This document shows, piece after piece, positions 34,449-43,248 of a stretch of 64,000 nucleotides of DNA; positions within the stretch are counted from its first letter, which is position 1; the number at the start of each line of letters is the position of its first letter. The stretch is from positions 3,487,001 through 3,551,000 of the forward strand of contig OY288189.1 in NCBI GenBank assembly GCA_958439205.1. Reading direction: 5' to 3'. The stretch is from an uncultured Allorhizobium sp. (GTDB taxonomy: Bacteria; Pseudomonadota; Alphaproteobacteria; Rhizobiales; Rhizobiaceae). A program made the position numbers and the translations under genes. The notes beneath the pieces are model-generated. The model made no database searches and had not been told where the DNA came from. It saw nothing but the letters and a program-made list of their open reading frames with translations.

Positions 34449-34826
34449 TCAGATCGGCTGGCCGACATCGATGCGATTGCCGTCGGGATCCTCGAAGACG
34501 AAGGCGCGCAGGCCGTAGTCCTTGTCCTGGAGCCGCTTGACGACCTTCAGACCTCGCTGCTGCACGAGGTCATGGAGATGGTCGATGTTCTCGACCATCA
34601 TATGGGCGACGTTGAAGTCGGCCGCCTTGTGGTTCTTCTGAAGGCTGAGATGCAGTTCGGCATCGTCGCGCTGCAGGATCATGAAGCCGACGGGGCTACC
34701 GTTCTCGAAGACTTTCTCCAATCCGAGCAGGCCGACATAGAAGGCCTGAGCCCGCTCGATATCCTTGACGGGCAAGGTCGCGGCAATGCGCCCGAAGCGG
34801 AGGGCGCCTTCGTGTTTTTCAGTCAT
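34449..34826 (-). CDS. VOC family (glyoxalase-fold) protein
   Basis: 125 residues with one paired beta-alpha-beta-beta-beta module repeated: FGRIAATLPVKDIERAQAFYVGLLGLEKVFENG first and NVAHMMVENIDHLHDLVQQRGLKVVKRLQDKDYGLRAFVFEDPDGNRIDVG second. The ending FEDPDGNRIDV is the usual vicinal-oxygen-chelate signature, but the substrate cannot be told. The start MTEKHEG at 34826 is chosen since 35 upstream codons are not protein-like. Confidence 0.85.
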   Translation of the reverse strand: MTEKHEGALRFGRIAATLPVKDIERAQAFYVGLLGLEKVFENGSPVGFMILQRDDAELHLSLQKNHKAADFNVAHMMVENIDHLHDLVQQRGLKVVKRLQDKDYGLRAFVFEDPDGNRIDVGQPI

Positions 34827-35083
34827 GGGTGAAACCCTGTTGCCGGAGGGCGGGTCGGATGGTGACGGTGCACCAAGCGCGAGGCCATTCGGTAAGGAGA
34901 GCAAGACGGGACGGTGCCCACCGGCCTCCATTATGACCAGAAGCCGCCGAGAGAAAAGAGGGCTGCAGCGAAGGAGCGTGAATTTCAGTTAACCCTTCTG
35001 AATGCCAGATGAACCCTCATCTCAGACCGCATTCAGGCAGGCCTTGCTAAAACACGCCCATCAGATCGGAAGGGAGCAAGGAC

Positions 35084-35257
35084 ATGGCCAAGCTGACACG
35101 GCGTTTCACCATCATCTCGCTGACCATGGCGCTTTTCGCCTTCATGTTCGGCCAGCTCGTCGTCCACAATCAGCCGGGCGTTCGCCACCTGTCGTCATCG
35201 GGACTGGTCGCAAGCTGCGCACCGACAGGCCTCAACAGCTGCCGCCCCACCTTCTGA
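35084..35257 (+). CDS. Small membrane or secreted protein, 57 residues
   Basis: 57 residues: a basic start MAKLTRR, then one hydrophobic stretch FTIISLTMALFAFMFGQLVV, then a polar 30-residue tail with two cysteines (ASCAPTGLNSC). GGGAG lies eight bases before the ATG. It could be a signal peptide with a very short mature part or a single-pass inner-membrane protein facing the periplasm. It is not recognised as a family. It lies about 100 bases before amn on the same strand. Confidence 0.6.
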   Translation: MAKLTRRFTIISLTMALFAFMFGQLVVHNQPGVRHLSSSGLVASCAPTGLNSCRPTF

Positions 35258-35327
35258 TCCGAACTCTGGCGCAGGCGGCACCGGACACCGCCTTCGAAGA
35301 ATCTTGATGATGCGTCGACGACGTCGT

Positions 35328-35355
35328 TTGCTTGTCAAGTTTCGTTTCCTATAAT
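35328..35355 (+). promoter_or_regulatory. Promoter of amn
   Basis: TTGCTT (35328-35333) and a consensus TATAAT (35350-35355) are 16 bases apart. Transcription should begin near 35361-35363, essentially at the amn ATG, so the mRNA would be leaderless. Confidence 0.6.
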
Positions 35356-35360
35356 GCGCC

Positions 35361-36863
35361 ATGAACACACGAATCTTGTCCCCAGCACCCCAGAACTCCA
35401 TCAGCCCCGAGCCTTATCAGCCTCAGGTCTTCACAGATGCAACGGCGGCGGTCGATGCGCTGACCGTGCTCTATGAGCGCAACACGACCTTCCTCATCGA
35501 GGCCTTTTCGGCGCTGGCCAAGGGCGGCCCGATCGAGGGCCGCTACCGGGCCTTCTATCCGCAGGTCAGCATCGAGACGACGAGCTTCGGCCATGTCGAC
35601 AGCCGTCTCTCCTATGGCCACGTGACCTCGCCCGGCATCTACACCACGACGATCACCCGGCCGCAGCTCTTTCGGCATTATCTCAAGGAACAGCTGGCAC
35701 TTCTGATGCGCAATCATCAGGTGCCGATCACGGTGTCGGAATCGACGACACCGATCCCGCTGCATTTCGCCTTCGCGGAAGGTGCGCATGTCGAGGCGTC
35801 TGCCGGCGGCCTCGTCGACATGCAGCTGCGCGACATCTTCGATACGCCTGACCTTACCGTCACCGATGACGAGATCGCCAATGGCGAATACGAGCCGCTG
35901 CCCGGCGAGCCACATCCGCTGGCACCGTTCACCGCCCAGCGCATCGACTATTCGCTGGCGCGGCTCTCGCATTACACGGCGACCAGCGCCAACCACTTCC
36001 AGAACTTCGTGCTGTTCACGAACTACCAGTTCTATGTCGATGAATTCTGTGCCTATGCGCGCAAGCTGATGGCCGATGGCGGCGGCGATTACACGGCCTT
36101 CGTCGAGCCCGGCAACATTCTGACACCGGCCGGCCATACGGAACCGACGGAAGGCGTGGCGCTCGGGCGCCTGCCGCAGATGCCGGCCTATCACCTGAAG
36201 AAGAAGGGCCATGGCGGCATTACCGTGGTCAATATCGGTGTCGGCCCGTCCAACGCCAAGACGATCACCGACCATATCGCGGTGCTTCGCCCGCATGCCT
36301 GGCTGATGCTCGGCCACTGCGCCGGGCTTCGCAACAGCCAGCGTCTGGGCGACTACGTGCTGGCGCATGCCTATATGCGCGAGGACCATGTTCTCGACGA
36401 CGACCTGCCGGTCTGGGTGCCGATCCCGGCGCTGTCGGAAGTCCAGCTCGCGCTGGAAGATGCGGTCGAGGAGATCACCGGTTACGAAGGTTTCGAGCTG
36501 AAGCGCATCATGCGCACGGGCACGGTCGCCACGATCGACAACCGCAACTGGGAACTGCGCGACCAGCGCGGACCAGTCAAACGGCTCTCGCAGGCACGTG
36601 CCATCGCGCTCGACATGGAATCGGCGACGATCGCCGCCAACGGCTTCCGCTTCCGTGTGCCCTACGGCACGCTGCTCTGCGTCTCCGACAAGCCGCTGCA
36701 TGGTGAGCTGAAGCTGCCGGGCATGGCGACGGCCTTCTATAAGACGCAGGTCAGTCAGCATCTGCAGATCGGCATCCGGGCACTGGAAAAGCTCGGCGCC
36801 ATGCCGACCGAGGCGCTGCATTCGCGCAAGCTCAGAAGCTTCTTCGAGACAGCATTCCAATAA
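35361..36863 (+). CDS. amn: AMP nucleosidase
   Basis: 500 residues. Hydrolyses AMP to adenine and ribose 5-phosphate, regulating cellular AMP. The N-terminal Amn domain (VDALTVLYERNTTFLIEAFSALAKGGPIEGRYRAFYPQVSIET) and the C-terminal phosphorylase-like domain (MLGHCAGLRNSQRLGDYVLAHAYMREDHVLDDDLPVWVPIPAL, DMESATIAANGFRFRVPYGTLLCVSDKPLHGELK) are complete. The ATG lies 5 bases after a perfect -10 box, with no ribosome site; the next in-frame Met is far inside the domain. The gene ends with a terminator before the aldo/keto reductase. Confidence 0.95.
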   Translation: MNTRILSPAPQNSISPEPYQPQVFTDATAAVDALTVLYERNTTFLIEAFSALAKGGPIEGRYRAFYPQVSIETTSFGHVDSRLSYGHVTSPGIYTTTITRPQLFRHYLKEQLALLMRNHQVPITVSESTTPIPLHFAFAEGAHVEASAGGLVDMQLRDIFDTPDLTVTDDEIANGEYEPLPGEPHPLAPFTAQRIDYSLARLSHYTATSANHFQNFVLFTNYQFYVDEFCAYARKLMADGGGDYTAFVEPGNILTPAGHTEPTEGVALGRLPQMPAYHLKKKGHGGITVVNIGVGPSNAKTITDHIAVLRPHAWLMLGHCAGLRNSQRLGDYVLAHAYMREDHVLDDDLPVWVPIPALSEVQLALEDAVEEITGYEGFELKRIMRTGTVATIDNRNWELRDQRGPVKRLSQARAIALDMESATIAANGFRFRVPYGTLLCVSDKPLHGELKLPGMATAFYKTQVSQHLQIGIRALEKLGAMPTEALHSRKLRSFFETAFQ

Positions 36864-36874
36864 CAAGATCAATC

Positions 36875-36900
36875 GGGCGGCCAACAGGCCGCCCGCTTTC
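36875..36900. terminator. Hairpin terminator between amn and the aldo/keto reductase
   Basis: GGGCGGCC (36875-36882) and GGCCGCCC (36887-36894), loop AACA, followed by GCTTTCGTT. Confidence 0.85.
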
Positions 36901-36902
36901 GT

Positions 36903-38006
36903 TCATGCCCCTTGCCAGGCCGACACGCTTGAACCGCCGAAGAGAGCTTCGGAGGGCATCTTGAAGATGAAGTAGGGATTGAGCATCGGCAGCGCGCTGA
37001 CCTCATCGAGCCGCCGCAGTTGATCCGCGTCGAGGGTGATGTCGAGCGAGGCGATGTTCTGCGTCAACTGCTCGACGCGGCTGGCACCGACGAGCACGGA
37101 AGAGACGCCCTTGCGTCCGGTGACCCAGGCGAGCGCGACTTCTGCCGGGGATCGGCCGAGTTCAGCGGCCACCTCTTTCACGACATCAACGATATCGAAG
37201 TTTCGCTCGGTGAAAAGCATGCCGCCATAGGGATTGTCGCCATTCAGACGGCCGTCGCTTTCGCTCTCGGCGCTCTTCGCACCGCTGTCGGGCAGCTCTG
37301 TCGGCCGGTTTGCGTGCTCCAGCATGCGGCGGTCATATTTGCCGGTGAGCAGGCCGAAGGCGAGCGGGCTCCACGGCACGAGGCCCATGCCGAACTCCGC
37401 TGCCGCCGGCAAGATCTCTAGCTCGACGCCGCGCTCGATCAGCGAGTGGCCGTATTGCAGACCGATCGGGGTGGGCAGGCCATGGGCGGCCGCAAGCGTC
37501 GCCACCTTCGCCACATACCAGGCGGGTGTGTTGGAGAAGCCGTAATGCAATATCTTGCCGGAGCGCACGGCCCGGGTCAGCGTTTCCAACACCTCTTCAG
37601 CCGGCGTCACCTGATCCCAGACATGCATCCAGTACATGTCGATGTAATCGGTCTTCAGCCGCGTCAACGAGCCCTCGATGCCGAGCCGGATATTCTTGGC
37701 ACCGTTGCCGGCCCAGAGCGGCGTTCCCTGGCCACGGGCAAAGCCGGATTTGGTCGCGATGACCAGGCGGTCGCGCAGACCGCTGTCGGCAACGAACCGC
37801 CCCAGCATGTCCTCACTCTGCCCTGCGGAATAGATGTCCGCCGTATCGAGAAAGTTGCCGCCTGCTTGAACATAGGTGTCGAACAGGTCTCGCGAGACCT
37901 TTTCCCCTGCACCCCAGCGCTCGGCGCCGAAGGTCATGGTGCCCAGCGCCAGTGGGCTGACGATCAGGCCTGAGCGGCCCAGCGTGCGATAATCTGTCAG
38001 GTTCAT
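36903..38006 (-). CDS. Aldo/keto reductase
   Basis: 367 residues, NADPH-dependent oxidoreductase of the AKR superfamily (YajO-like group). The catalytic set is visible: FLDTADIYSAGQSEDMLGRFV (Asp and Tyr), VIATKSGF (Lys) and DMYWMHVWD (His), with the cofactor region VPWSPLAFGLLTGKY and SSVLVGASRVEQLTQNI at the end. Substrate unknown. Divergent from a LysR gene 98 bases away, the usual arrangement for a regulator and its target. Confidence 0.9.
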   Translation of the reverse strand: MNLTDYRTLGRSGLIVSPLALGTMTFGAERWGAGEKVSRDLFDTYVQAGGNFLDTADIYSAGQSEDMLGRFVADSGLRDRLVIATKSGFARGQGTPLWAGNGAKNIRLGIEGSLTRLKTDYIDMYWMHVWDQVTPAEEVLETLTRAVRSGKILHYGFSNTPAWYVAKVATLAAAHGLPTPIGLQYGHSLIERGVELEILPAAAEFGMGLVPWSPLAFGLLTGKYDRRMLEHANRPTELPDSGAKSAESESDGRLNGDNPYGGMLFTERNFDIVDVVKEVAAELGRSPAEVALAWVTGRKGVSSVLVGASRVEQLTQNIASLDITLDADQLRRLDEVSALPMLNPYFIFKMPSEALFGGSSVSAWQGA

Positions 38007-38104
38007 GTGGAAGCTCCTTGGTTGGCGTCTGGAAGGAGATAGGCCGTCCGAGCCTCAAGGATTAGCGCTTGCGTCCCGCATGCCTTTATGAGCAGCATTC
38101 ACGA

Positions 38105-38989
38105 ATGGAGCGCAATGAACTCAATGATCTGCTCGCCTTCGCGACGGTCGCCCGCGAGCGCAGTTTTACGCGCGCGGCTGCCAAGCTCGGCGTCTCGCCC
38201 TCGGCACTCAGCCATGCCATGCGCAGCCTCGAGGCACGGCTCGACGTGCGGCTTCTTGCCCGCACGACCCGCAGCGTCGCGCCGACCGAGGCCGGTGAGC
38301 GGCTTCTCGACACGGTGTCGCCGGCCCTTGCCAATATCGAGGAGGGCCTCGCCTCCTTGGCGCATTGGCGCGACAGTACCTCCGGCACGGTGCGTGTGAC
38401 GGCATCGACCTATGCGGCCCAGACCGTGCTGATGCAGAAGCTGCCGGGCTTTCTGCTCGCCCATCCCGAGGTCAAGGTGGAGATCAATGTCGAAGATCGT
38501 CTGACCGATATCGTTGCCGAAGGCTTCGATGCCGGCATTCGTTTTCAAATGTCTGTCGACAAGGACATGATCGCCATTCCGGTCGGCCCGGCCCTGAAAA
38601 CGATCATCGTCGGCACGCCTGGCTATTTCGAACGATACCCACCGCCCAAAACACCGGCCGATCTGCAGGATCATGTCTGCGTCGGCTTCCGCCTGAGGTC
38701 CGGCGCCGTCATGCCCTGGGACCTGGAGGAGGACGGACGTGAGTTTCGCTTCCGTCCGACCGGGCAATTCATCGCCAACGATGGTGCCCTGATGGCCGCT
38801 GCCGTTCGGGCAGGCGCCGCGCTCGGCTACATGATGGAAGAGGAAGTGGCTGGCGATCTCGCCGAGGGTCGGTTGATCCAGGTGCTCGATGCCTGGTGCG
38901 TGCCCTTCCCCGGCCTGCACCTCTACCACCCCAGCCGCCGCCAATCGCCCCCTGCTCTACGAGCGCTGATTGCGGCGCTTCGGGAGTGA
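38105..38989 (+). CDS. LysR family transcriptional regulator
   Basis: 294 residues. The winged helix-turn-helix is MERNELNDLLAFATVARERSFTRAAAKLGVSPSALSHAMRSLEARLDVRLLARTTRSVAPTEAGE, followed by the type 2 periplasmic-fold effector domain. ATG 38105 is preferred because this family begins with MERNELNDL; the longer frame adds 12 residues. It most likely controls the divergent aldo/keto reductase. The effector is unknown. Confidence 0.92.
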   Translation: MERNELNDLLAFATVARERSFTRAAAKLGVSPSALSHAMRSLEARLDVRLLARTTRSVAPTEAGERLLDTVSPALANIEEGLASLAHWRDSTSGTVRVTASTYAAQTVLMQKLPGFLLAHPEVKVEINVEDRLTDIVAEGFDAGIRFQMSVDKDMIAIPVGPALKTIIVGTPGYFERYPPPKTPADLQDHVCVGFRLRSGAVMPWDLEEDGREFRFRPTGQFIANDGALMAAAVRAGAALGYMMEEEVAGDLAEGRLIQVLDAWCVPFPGLHLYHPSRRQSPPALRALIAALRE

Positions 38990-39064
38990 GCGACCAGGAA
39001 CGCACCTTCTGCCACGTCCCACTGCAGAGCTGCATATTTGGCAGCAACGAAGCCAGTCTCCGGA

Positions 39065-40024
39065 CTAGGATCGCTTAGACGGCGCGAGCAGAACAGCGAT
39101 CCCTGTGCCGACGAAGGCAGAGATCAGGATGAGAAGGTGTACATTGACGGCTGCCTTGCCGATGATCACCAAAGAGGACGTCGATGACGCCGCCCCAAAG
39201 GACAGGGCGCCGGCGACGATGCCGGCGGGGTAGGTTCCGACGCCACCTGGCGCATGGACCGGCAAGACGGAGGACAGTTCTCCACCCAGCGCACCGCCGA
39301 AGCTCGCTGCCAGCGGGGTGACGTCCATGAGACGTAGCACCCAGGCCAGCACCACGACCTTGACACCCCAGTTTACCAAGGTCGCTCCCCAGGCACGCAG
39401 AAAGGCAGAAGGACCGGCCGGCAAGCCTCGCTCGATATCGTCTACCAAGAGCCGCAGCCGTTCGGGCAACCGTCTCGCCAATCGCAGGATCGGTCCCTTC
39501 AAGCCAAAAAGCGGCAGTGGGGCAAGGAGGAAAGCCAACCAGAGGGCGACGGCCCAGGATGCACTTCCCTGCCCGAGCACGAGGCCAATACCGGCCGCCG
39601 CGAGGAGTGCATGGAGGTCGAGGAGACGCATGACGAGCAAGGCGGCCGTGGCACGTGCCAGTGGCATACCGAATTCCGAGCGCATCAGAAGCGGAAAGCT
39701 CGCCTCACCGGAGCGCAGCGGCAACATGATGTTGAGGAGATTGTGAACAAGGGTCAGCTTGAGCAGTCGGCGGAATTGGCCGTGGGTCTCTTTCGGAAAA
39801 TAGTCCGCGACGCGCCAGCAGCGCACGGCATAGGTCATGATCAACAGCGTCAGGGCAACAACCAGGGGCAAGATGCCGATCACTGCCAACTGCCTCACGA
39901 GTGTGGGTATGCCGAACGCGAGCTGGAGGAAGACCGCGTAGCCAAGCAGCGTCCCGCCGGTCACGAGCCACATGCGATTGCGCCGGAACCACCGCTCCTG
40001 ACTGGCATCCTGATTTGATTTCAT
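39065..40024 (-). CDS. UPF0104 / LPG-synthase-TM membrane protein
   Basis: About 319 residues with some eight membrane helices, of the family that includes the transmembrane part of lysylphosphatidylglycerol synthase and flippase-like proteins. Recognisable parts are LVHNLLNIMLPLRSGEASFPLLMRS, then LSSVLPVHAPGGVGTYPAGIVAGAL, which are the family core. There is no catalytic soluble domain, so it cannot make aminoacyl lipids alone. ATG 40024 is preferred to GTG 40036. It lies divergent from a polyprenyl-phosphate sugar transferase, which suggests a role in moving a lipid-linked sugar across the inner membrane. Confidence 0.8.
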   Translation of the reverse strand: MKSNQDASQERWFRRNRMWLVTGGTLLGYAVFLQLAFGIPTLVRQLAVIGILPLVVALTLLIMTYAVRCWRVADYFPKETHGQFRRLLKLTLVHNLLNIMLPLRSGEASFPLLMRSEFGMPLARATAALLVMRLLDLHALLAAAGIGLVLGQGSASWAVALWLAFLLAPLPLFGLKGPILRLARRLPERLRLLVDDIERGLPAGPSAFLRAWGATLVNWGVKVVVLAWVLRLMDVTPLAASFGGALGGELSSVLPVHAPGGVGTYPAGIVAGALSFGAASSTSSLVIIGKAAVNVHLLILISAFVGTGIAVLLAPSKRS

Positions 40025-40117
40025 ATAGTCGTGCACCCACAGATGGTTCAGGTCGGCCTTAGCATGAAAGGGCGGGTCCGGACCACCGGCGCGACATGGA
40101 GTTTATGCGTGAGTGCG

Positions 40118-41122
40118 ATGATCGAAACGAGCCTGGAGAGCACCGTAGTGACCGATGCTCCGGAACTCTCCCTCGTGGTGCCGATTTTCAACGAAGAAGA
40201 GAGCGTCGGGCCCCTGATCGAGCGGATCGAAGAGGCCATGGCGGCTTTTCCCGGCACGTGGGAACTCGTGCTTGTCGATGATGGCAGCGCAGACCGCACG
40301 CTTCTCACAGCACGCGGGTATCTTGCTCGCCCCGGTCTCGACCTCAAGATCGTTGAACTGCAGCGCAATTTCGGCCAAACGGCCGCCATGCAGGCCGGCA
40401 TCGACACGGCTCGTGGCCGTCTGATCGCCACGCTCGACGGCGACCTTCAGAACGATCCGAAGGACATCCCCTCGATGGTCAAGGCGCTTGAAGAACGCGA
40501 ACTCGACCTGCTCGTCGGCTGGCGCAAGAACCGCAAGGACGGTCTCGTCCTGCGCAAGATCCCGTCCTGGTGTGCGAACTACCTGATCGGCCGCATCACC
40601 GGCGTGAAGCTGCACGATTATGGCTGCAGCCTTAAGATCTACCGCGCCTCCGTCATCAAGCAGGTCAAGCTAATGGGCGAGATGCATCGCTTCATCCCGG
40701 CCTGGGTCGCGAGCGTGGTTCCCAGCTCGCGTATCGGCGAAATGGAAGTGACCCATCACGCCCGCCAGCATGGCACCTCGAAATACGGCATTTCCCGCAC
40801 GTTCCGGGTGATCCTCGACCTTCTGTCGGTAATGTTCTTCATGCGCTACAAGGCACGGCCAGGCCACTTCTTCGGGTCTCTTGGCCTCGGCACCGGCTTT
40901 TTGAGCGCCCTGATCCTCGCCTGGCTGTTCATCGAAAAAGTCATATTTGGCGAGGATATCGGCGGCCGGCCGCTACTCATCCTCGGCTTCATGCTCTTCC
41001 TGTCCTCCGTCCAGCTGATCACCACCGGCATCCTGGCCGAAATGATCGCCAGGACCTATTACCGAGATGACGCCCAGCCGAACTACATCGTCCGGACGGT
41101 GTTTGAGAACGGTTCTGCCTGA
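40118..41122 (+). CDS. GT2 family glycosyltransferase, polyprenyl-phosphate type
   Basis: 334 residues. The GT-A domain starts ELSLVVPIFNEEESVGPLIERIEEAM, with VLVDDGSADRT (first Asp motif), ATLDGDLQNDPKDIPSM (DxD-type), and GWRKNRKDGLVLRKIPS; two C-terminal membrane helices follow (FFGSLGLGTGFLSALILAWLFIE and GFMLFLSSVQLITTGILAEM). This is the ArnC/DPM1 architecture, making polyprenyl-phosphate sugars. The next gene, two bases after its stop, is an ArnT-like transferase that uses such donors. In Rhizobium the analogous RgtE supplies polyprenyl-phosphate galacturonate; that specific match is inference. Confidence 0.88.
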   Translation: MIETSLESTVVTDAPELSLVVPIFNEEESVGPLIERIEEAMAAFPGTWELVLVDDGSADRTLLTARGYLARPGLDLKIVELQRNFGQTAAMQAGIDTARGRLIATLDGDLQNDPKDIPSMVKALEERELDLLVGWRKNRKDGLVLRKIPSWCANYLIGRITGVKLHDYGCSLKIYRASVIKQVKLMGEMHRFIPAWVASVVPSSRIGEMEVTHHARQHGTSKYGISRTFRVILDLLSVMFFMRYKARPGHFFGSLGLGTGFLSALILAWLFIEKVIFGEDIGGRPLLILGFMLFLSSVQLITTGILAEMIARTYYRDDAQPNYIVRTVFENGSA

Positions 41123-41124
41123 CC

Positions 41125-42624
41125 ATGATCACACGACTGAAGAATAGTCCGAGCCTCGTCTTCTGGATCCTGGGCGGATACTTTCTGACGCAACTTTGCG
41201 TTCGATTGCTGATCCCGCATTCGCTTGAACTCGATGAATCGGCACAGATCTTTTACGCTCAGTGGCCGGCCTTCGGATACGACACGCAGCCGCCGTTTTA
41301 TAACTGGGTGCAGACGGCTCTCTTCCACGCGCTGGGCACCAATCTTTTTGCTCTCGCATTCCTGAAGAACGTCAGTCTCTTTCTGACCTACCTTTTCCTC
41401 GGTCTCGCCGCGATGCGCGTGGTTCGGTCAAAAGAATTGGCGGCGGTCGCCCTTCTGGGGCTTCTCACTTTCCCGCAGCTCGTATTCGAATCGCAACGCG
41501 ACCTGACACACAGCGTGGCGGCCGTGTTCGCGTCTGCGCTGTTCATGTATGCGCTCATCCGGACGCTCGACACGCCATCTTGGTACAGTTACGCGCTGCT
41601 CGGCTTCGCCATCGGAATAGGTCTGATCTCGAAATACAATTTCGCCCTTCTGCCGGCGGCGGCGTTCCTCGCGGTCGTCATCGATCCGGAATTTCGCAAG
41701 AGACTGTTCGACCTTCGCATTCTTGTTGCTGCCATCGTCGTTTTTCTCGTCATCCTTCCTCACGTATTGTGGCTGCTTGACAATCTGGATCTCGCGACAC
41801 GAGGAACGATCAACAAGCTCGAGGGCCAGGATGTTGCCAGTAAGTGGGCCCAAATCGGGCTCGGAACGATCTCGCTGGCTGGTGCCTTGATCGGTTTTGC
41901 AGGCCTCACTCTCCTGACATTCCTTCTGCTTTACCCGCGCAGCCTCTCGCAGACGATCGGGAGAAATAACCAATGGAGCCTGCTCCTTGGCCGCATCATG
42001 CTCTGCGCTCTTGCGTTGCTATTTGTGCTTATTCTGGTCAGCGACAGCACCAACATCAAAGACCGCTGGCTGTCTCCGATATTTCTGATCCTGCCTCTGT
42101 ATCTGGCCACGAAGTTGGATCAGCTCGATATGGAGATTGAGCCATATCTTTCGCGGATGTGGTCGCTCGCAAAGGTCATCCTGATCTGCATGCCCCTGGT
42201 TATGCTCGTTCGCATACCGGCGCATGGCTGGTTCGGTGACTACACGAAGCTCAATACCAACTATGATTCCGCGCTGTCAGAAATCCTGCAGCGGGTAGAA
42301 CAACAGCCCACTGCGTTTTTGGCCTCAGACGTTCATCTGGCGGGTAATCTCCGCATCCTACGCCCGGATTTGCCCGTGTTCATCGCCGGCTATTCTCAAT
42401 TGATAGGAGAAACACGCATTTCGACATCCACACCTCTCCTGGTCGTCTGGCGCATTGGGAAAACTGAGGACATGCCTGGTTCCCTCGGCAAGTGGATTGA
42501 ACGGATTGGCGTGCCCCTTCCCTATACACCAGGCAAGGTGAGCATACCCTACATTTTCGGCCGACCTGGTGATGCGTCCACCTTCGGCTACGCATTGGTC
42601 CGTATAGATCCGGCCGCCGGCTAG
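41125..42624 (+). CDS. GT39 (ArnT/RgtD-like) glycosyltransferase
   Basis: 499 residues with about 12 hydrophobic helices of the PMT_2 type. The first periplasmic loop after helix 1 contains LELDESAQIFYAQWPAFGYDTQPPFYNWVQ, where the DE and the following residues form the catalytic acid region of GT-C enzymes. Such transferases move a sugar from a polyprenyl phosphate to lipid A or LPS core on the periplasmic side. ATG lies 2 bases after the GT2 stop. The last 4 bases overlap the convergent OsmC gene. The acceptor is unknown. Confidence 0.85.
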   Translation: MITRLKNSPSLVFWILGGYFLTQLCVRLLIPHSLELDESAQIFYAQWPAFGYDTQPPFYNWVQTALFHALGTNLFALAFLKNVSLFLTYLFLGLAAMRVVRSKELAAVALLGLLTFPQLVFESQRDLTHSVAAVFASALFMYALIRTLDTPSWYSYALLGFAIGIGLISKYNFALLPAAAFLAVVIDPEFRKRLFDLRILVAAIVVFLVILPHVLWLLDNLDLATRGTINKLEGQDVASKWAQIGLGTISLAGALIGFAGLTLLTFLLLYPRSLSQTIGRNNQWSLLLGRIMLCALALLFVLILVSDSTNIKDRWLSPIFLILPLYLATKLDQLDMEIEPYLSRMWSLAKVILICMPLVMLVRIPAHGWFGDYTKLNTNYDSALSEILQRVEQQPTAFLASDVHLAGNLRILRPDLPVFIAGYSQLIGETRISTSTPLLVVWRIGKTEDMPGSLGKWIERIGVPLPYTPGKVSIPYIFGRPGDASTFGYALVRIDPAAG

Positions 42625-43094
42625 GCCTCCACGATCTCTGCCTCGCACCGCACCGGAAAGTTCACCGAATTGGCGATGAAGCATTTTTCACGCGCGTCGC
42701 CATGAAGCTCCAGCGCGAGTTCGGGAAACGTTCCTCGCTTTATGGTGACTTGAGGTTTGAGCAAGACGTCGACGAAGCGGCCTGTCCCATCCGCGTCCAT
42801 CTCCATGACCCCTTCCGCTTGGTCTTCATAGGCCGTGACGATGACGCCCGAAACCGCGCAGAAATGCAGATACCAGAGCTTGTGACAGGCGGAAAGCGAG
42901 GCCAGGAACAGATCCTCCGGGTTCCACCGCGCCGGATCGCCGCGAAAGGCCGGATCGGCGGAGGCGAGGATGTCGGGCTTGCCTTCCGCTGAAATCAGGT
43001 GGTCGCGACCGTAGTCACGGTAAGCGGAGGTGCCCGTTCCGGCATTGCCCTGCCACGTGACGGTGACCCGGTATTCGTGCCGCTTTTCACCCAT
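42621..43094 (-). CDS. OsmC family peroxiredoxin-like protein
   Basis: 157 residues. The pattern YRVTVTWQGNAGTGTSAYRDYGRDHLI, WNPEDLFLASLSACHKLWYLHFC and HGDAREKCFIANSVNFPV matches OsmC/Ohr-like enzymes that reduce organic hydroperoxides, with the two cysteines in SACHK and EKCFI. GGGAGGA lies at the right distance before ATG 43094. Divergent from the PadR gene. The longer frame upstream is rejected because it runs through the PadR promoter. Confidence 0.88.
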   Translation of the reverse strand: MGEKRHEYRVTVTWQGNAGTGTSAYRDYGRDHLISAEGKPDILASADPAFRGDPARWNPEDLFLASLSACHKLWYLHFCAVSGVIVTAYEDQAEGVMEMDADGTGRFVDVLLKPQVTIKRGTFPELALELHGDAREKCFIANSVNFPVRCEAEIVEA

Positions 43095-43203
43095 CGAGCT
43101 TCCTCCCTTTTGCGAATCCATTGCCATCATAGGCTCCGACGTCGGCAGGCGCCAAGCGTGGACGATCGCAGAATTTTCAGGACGCCCTCTTGCACAGATC
43201 AAA

Positions 43204-43219
43204 CTAAGATATATCTTAG
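43204..43219. promoter_or_regulatory. Candidate PadR operator
   Basis: A perfect 16-base palindrome CTAAGATATATCTTAG lies 30 bases before the padR start. Its ATATCTT half fits the AT-rich dyads bound by PadR proteins, so it is probably the autoregulatory site; it could also affect the divergent osmC-like gene. Confidence 0.6.
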
Positions 43220-43248
43220 ATGCAATTCCAATTGAGAAAGAGCACATC

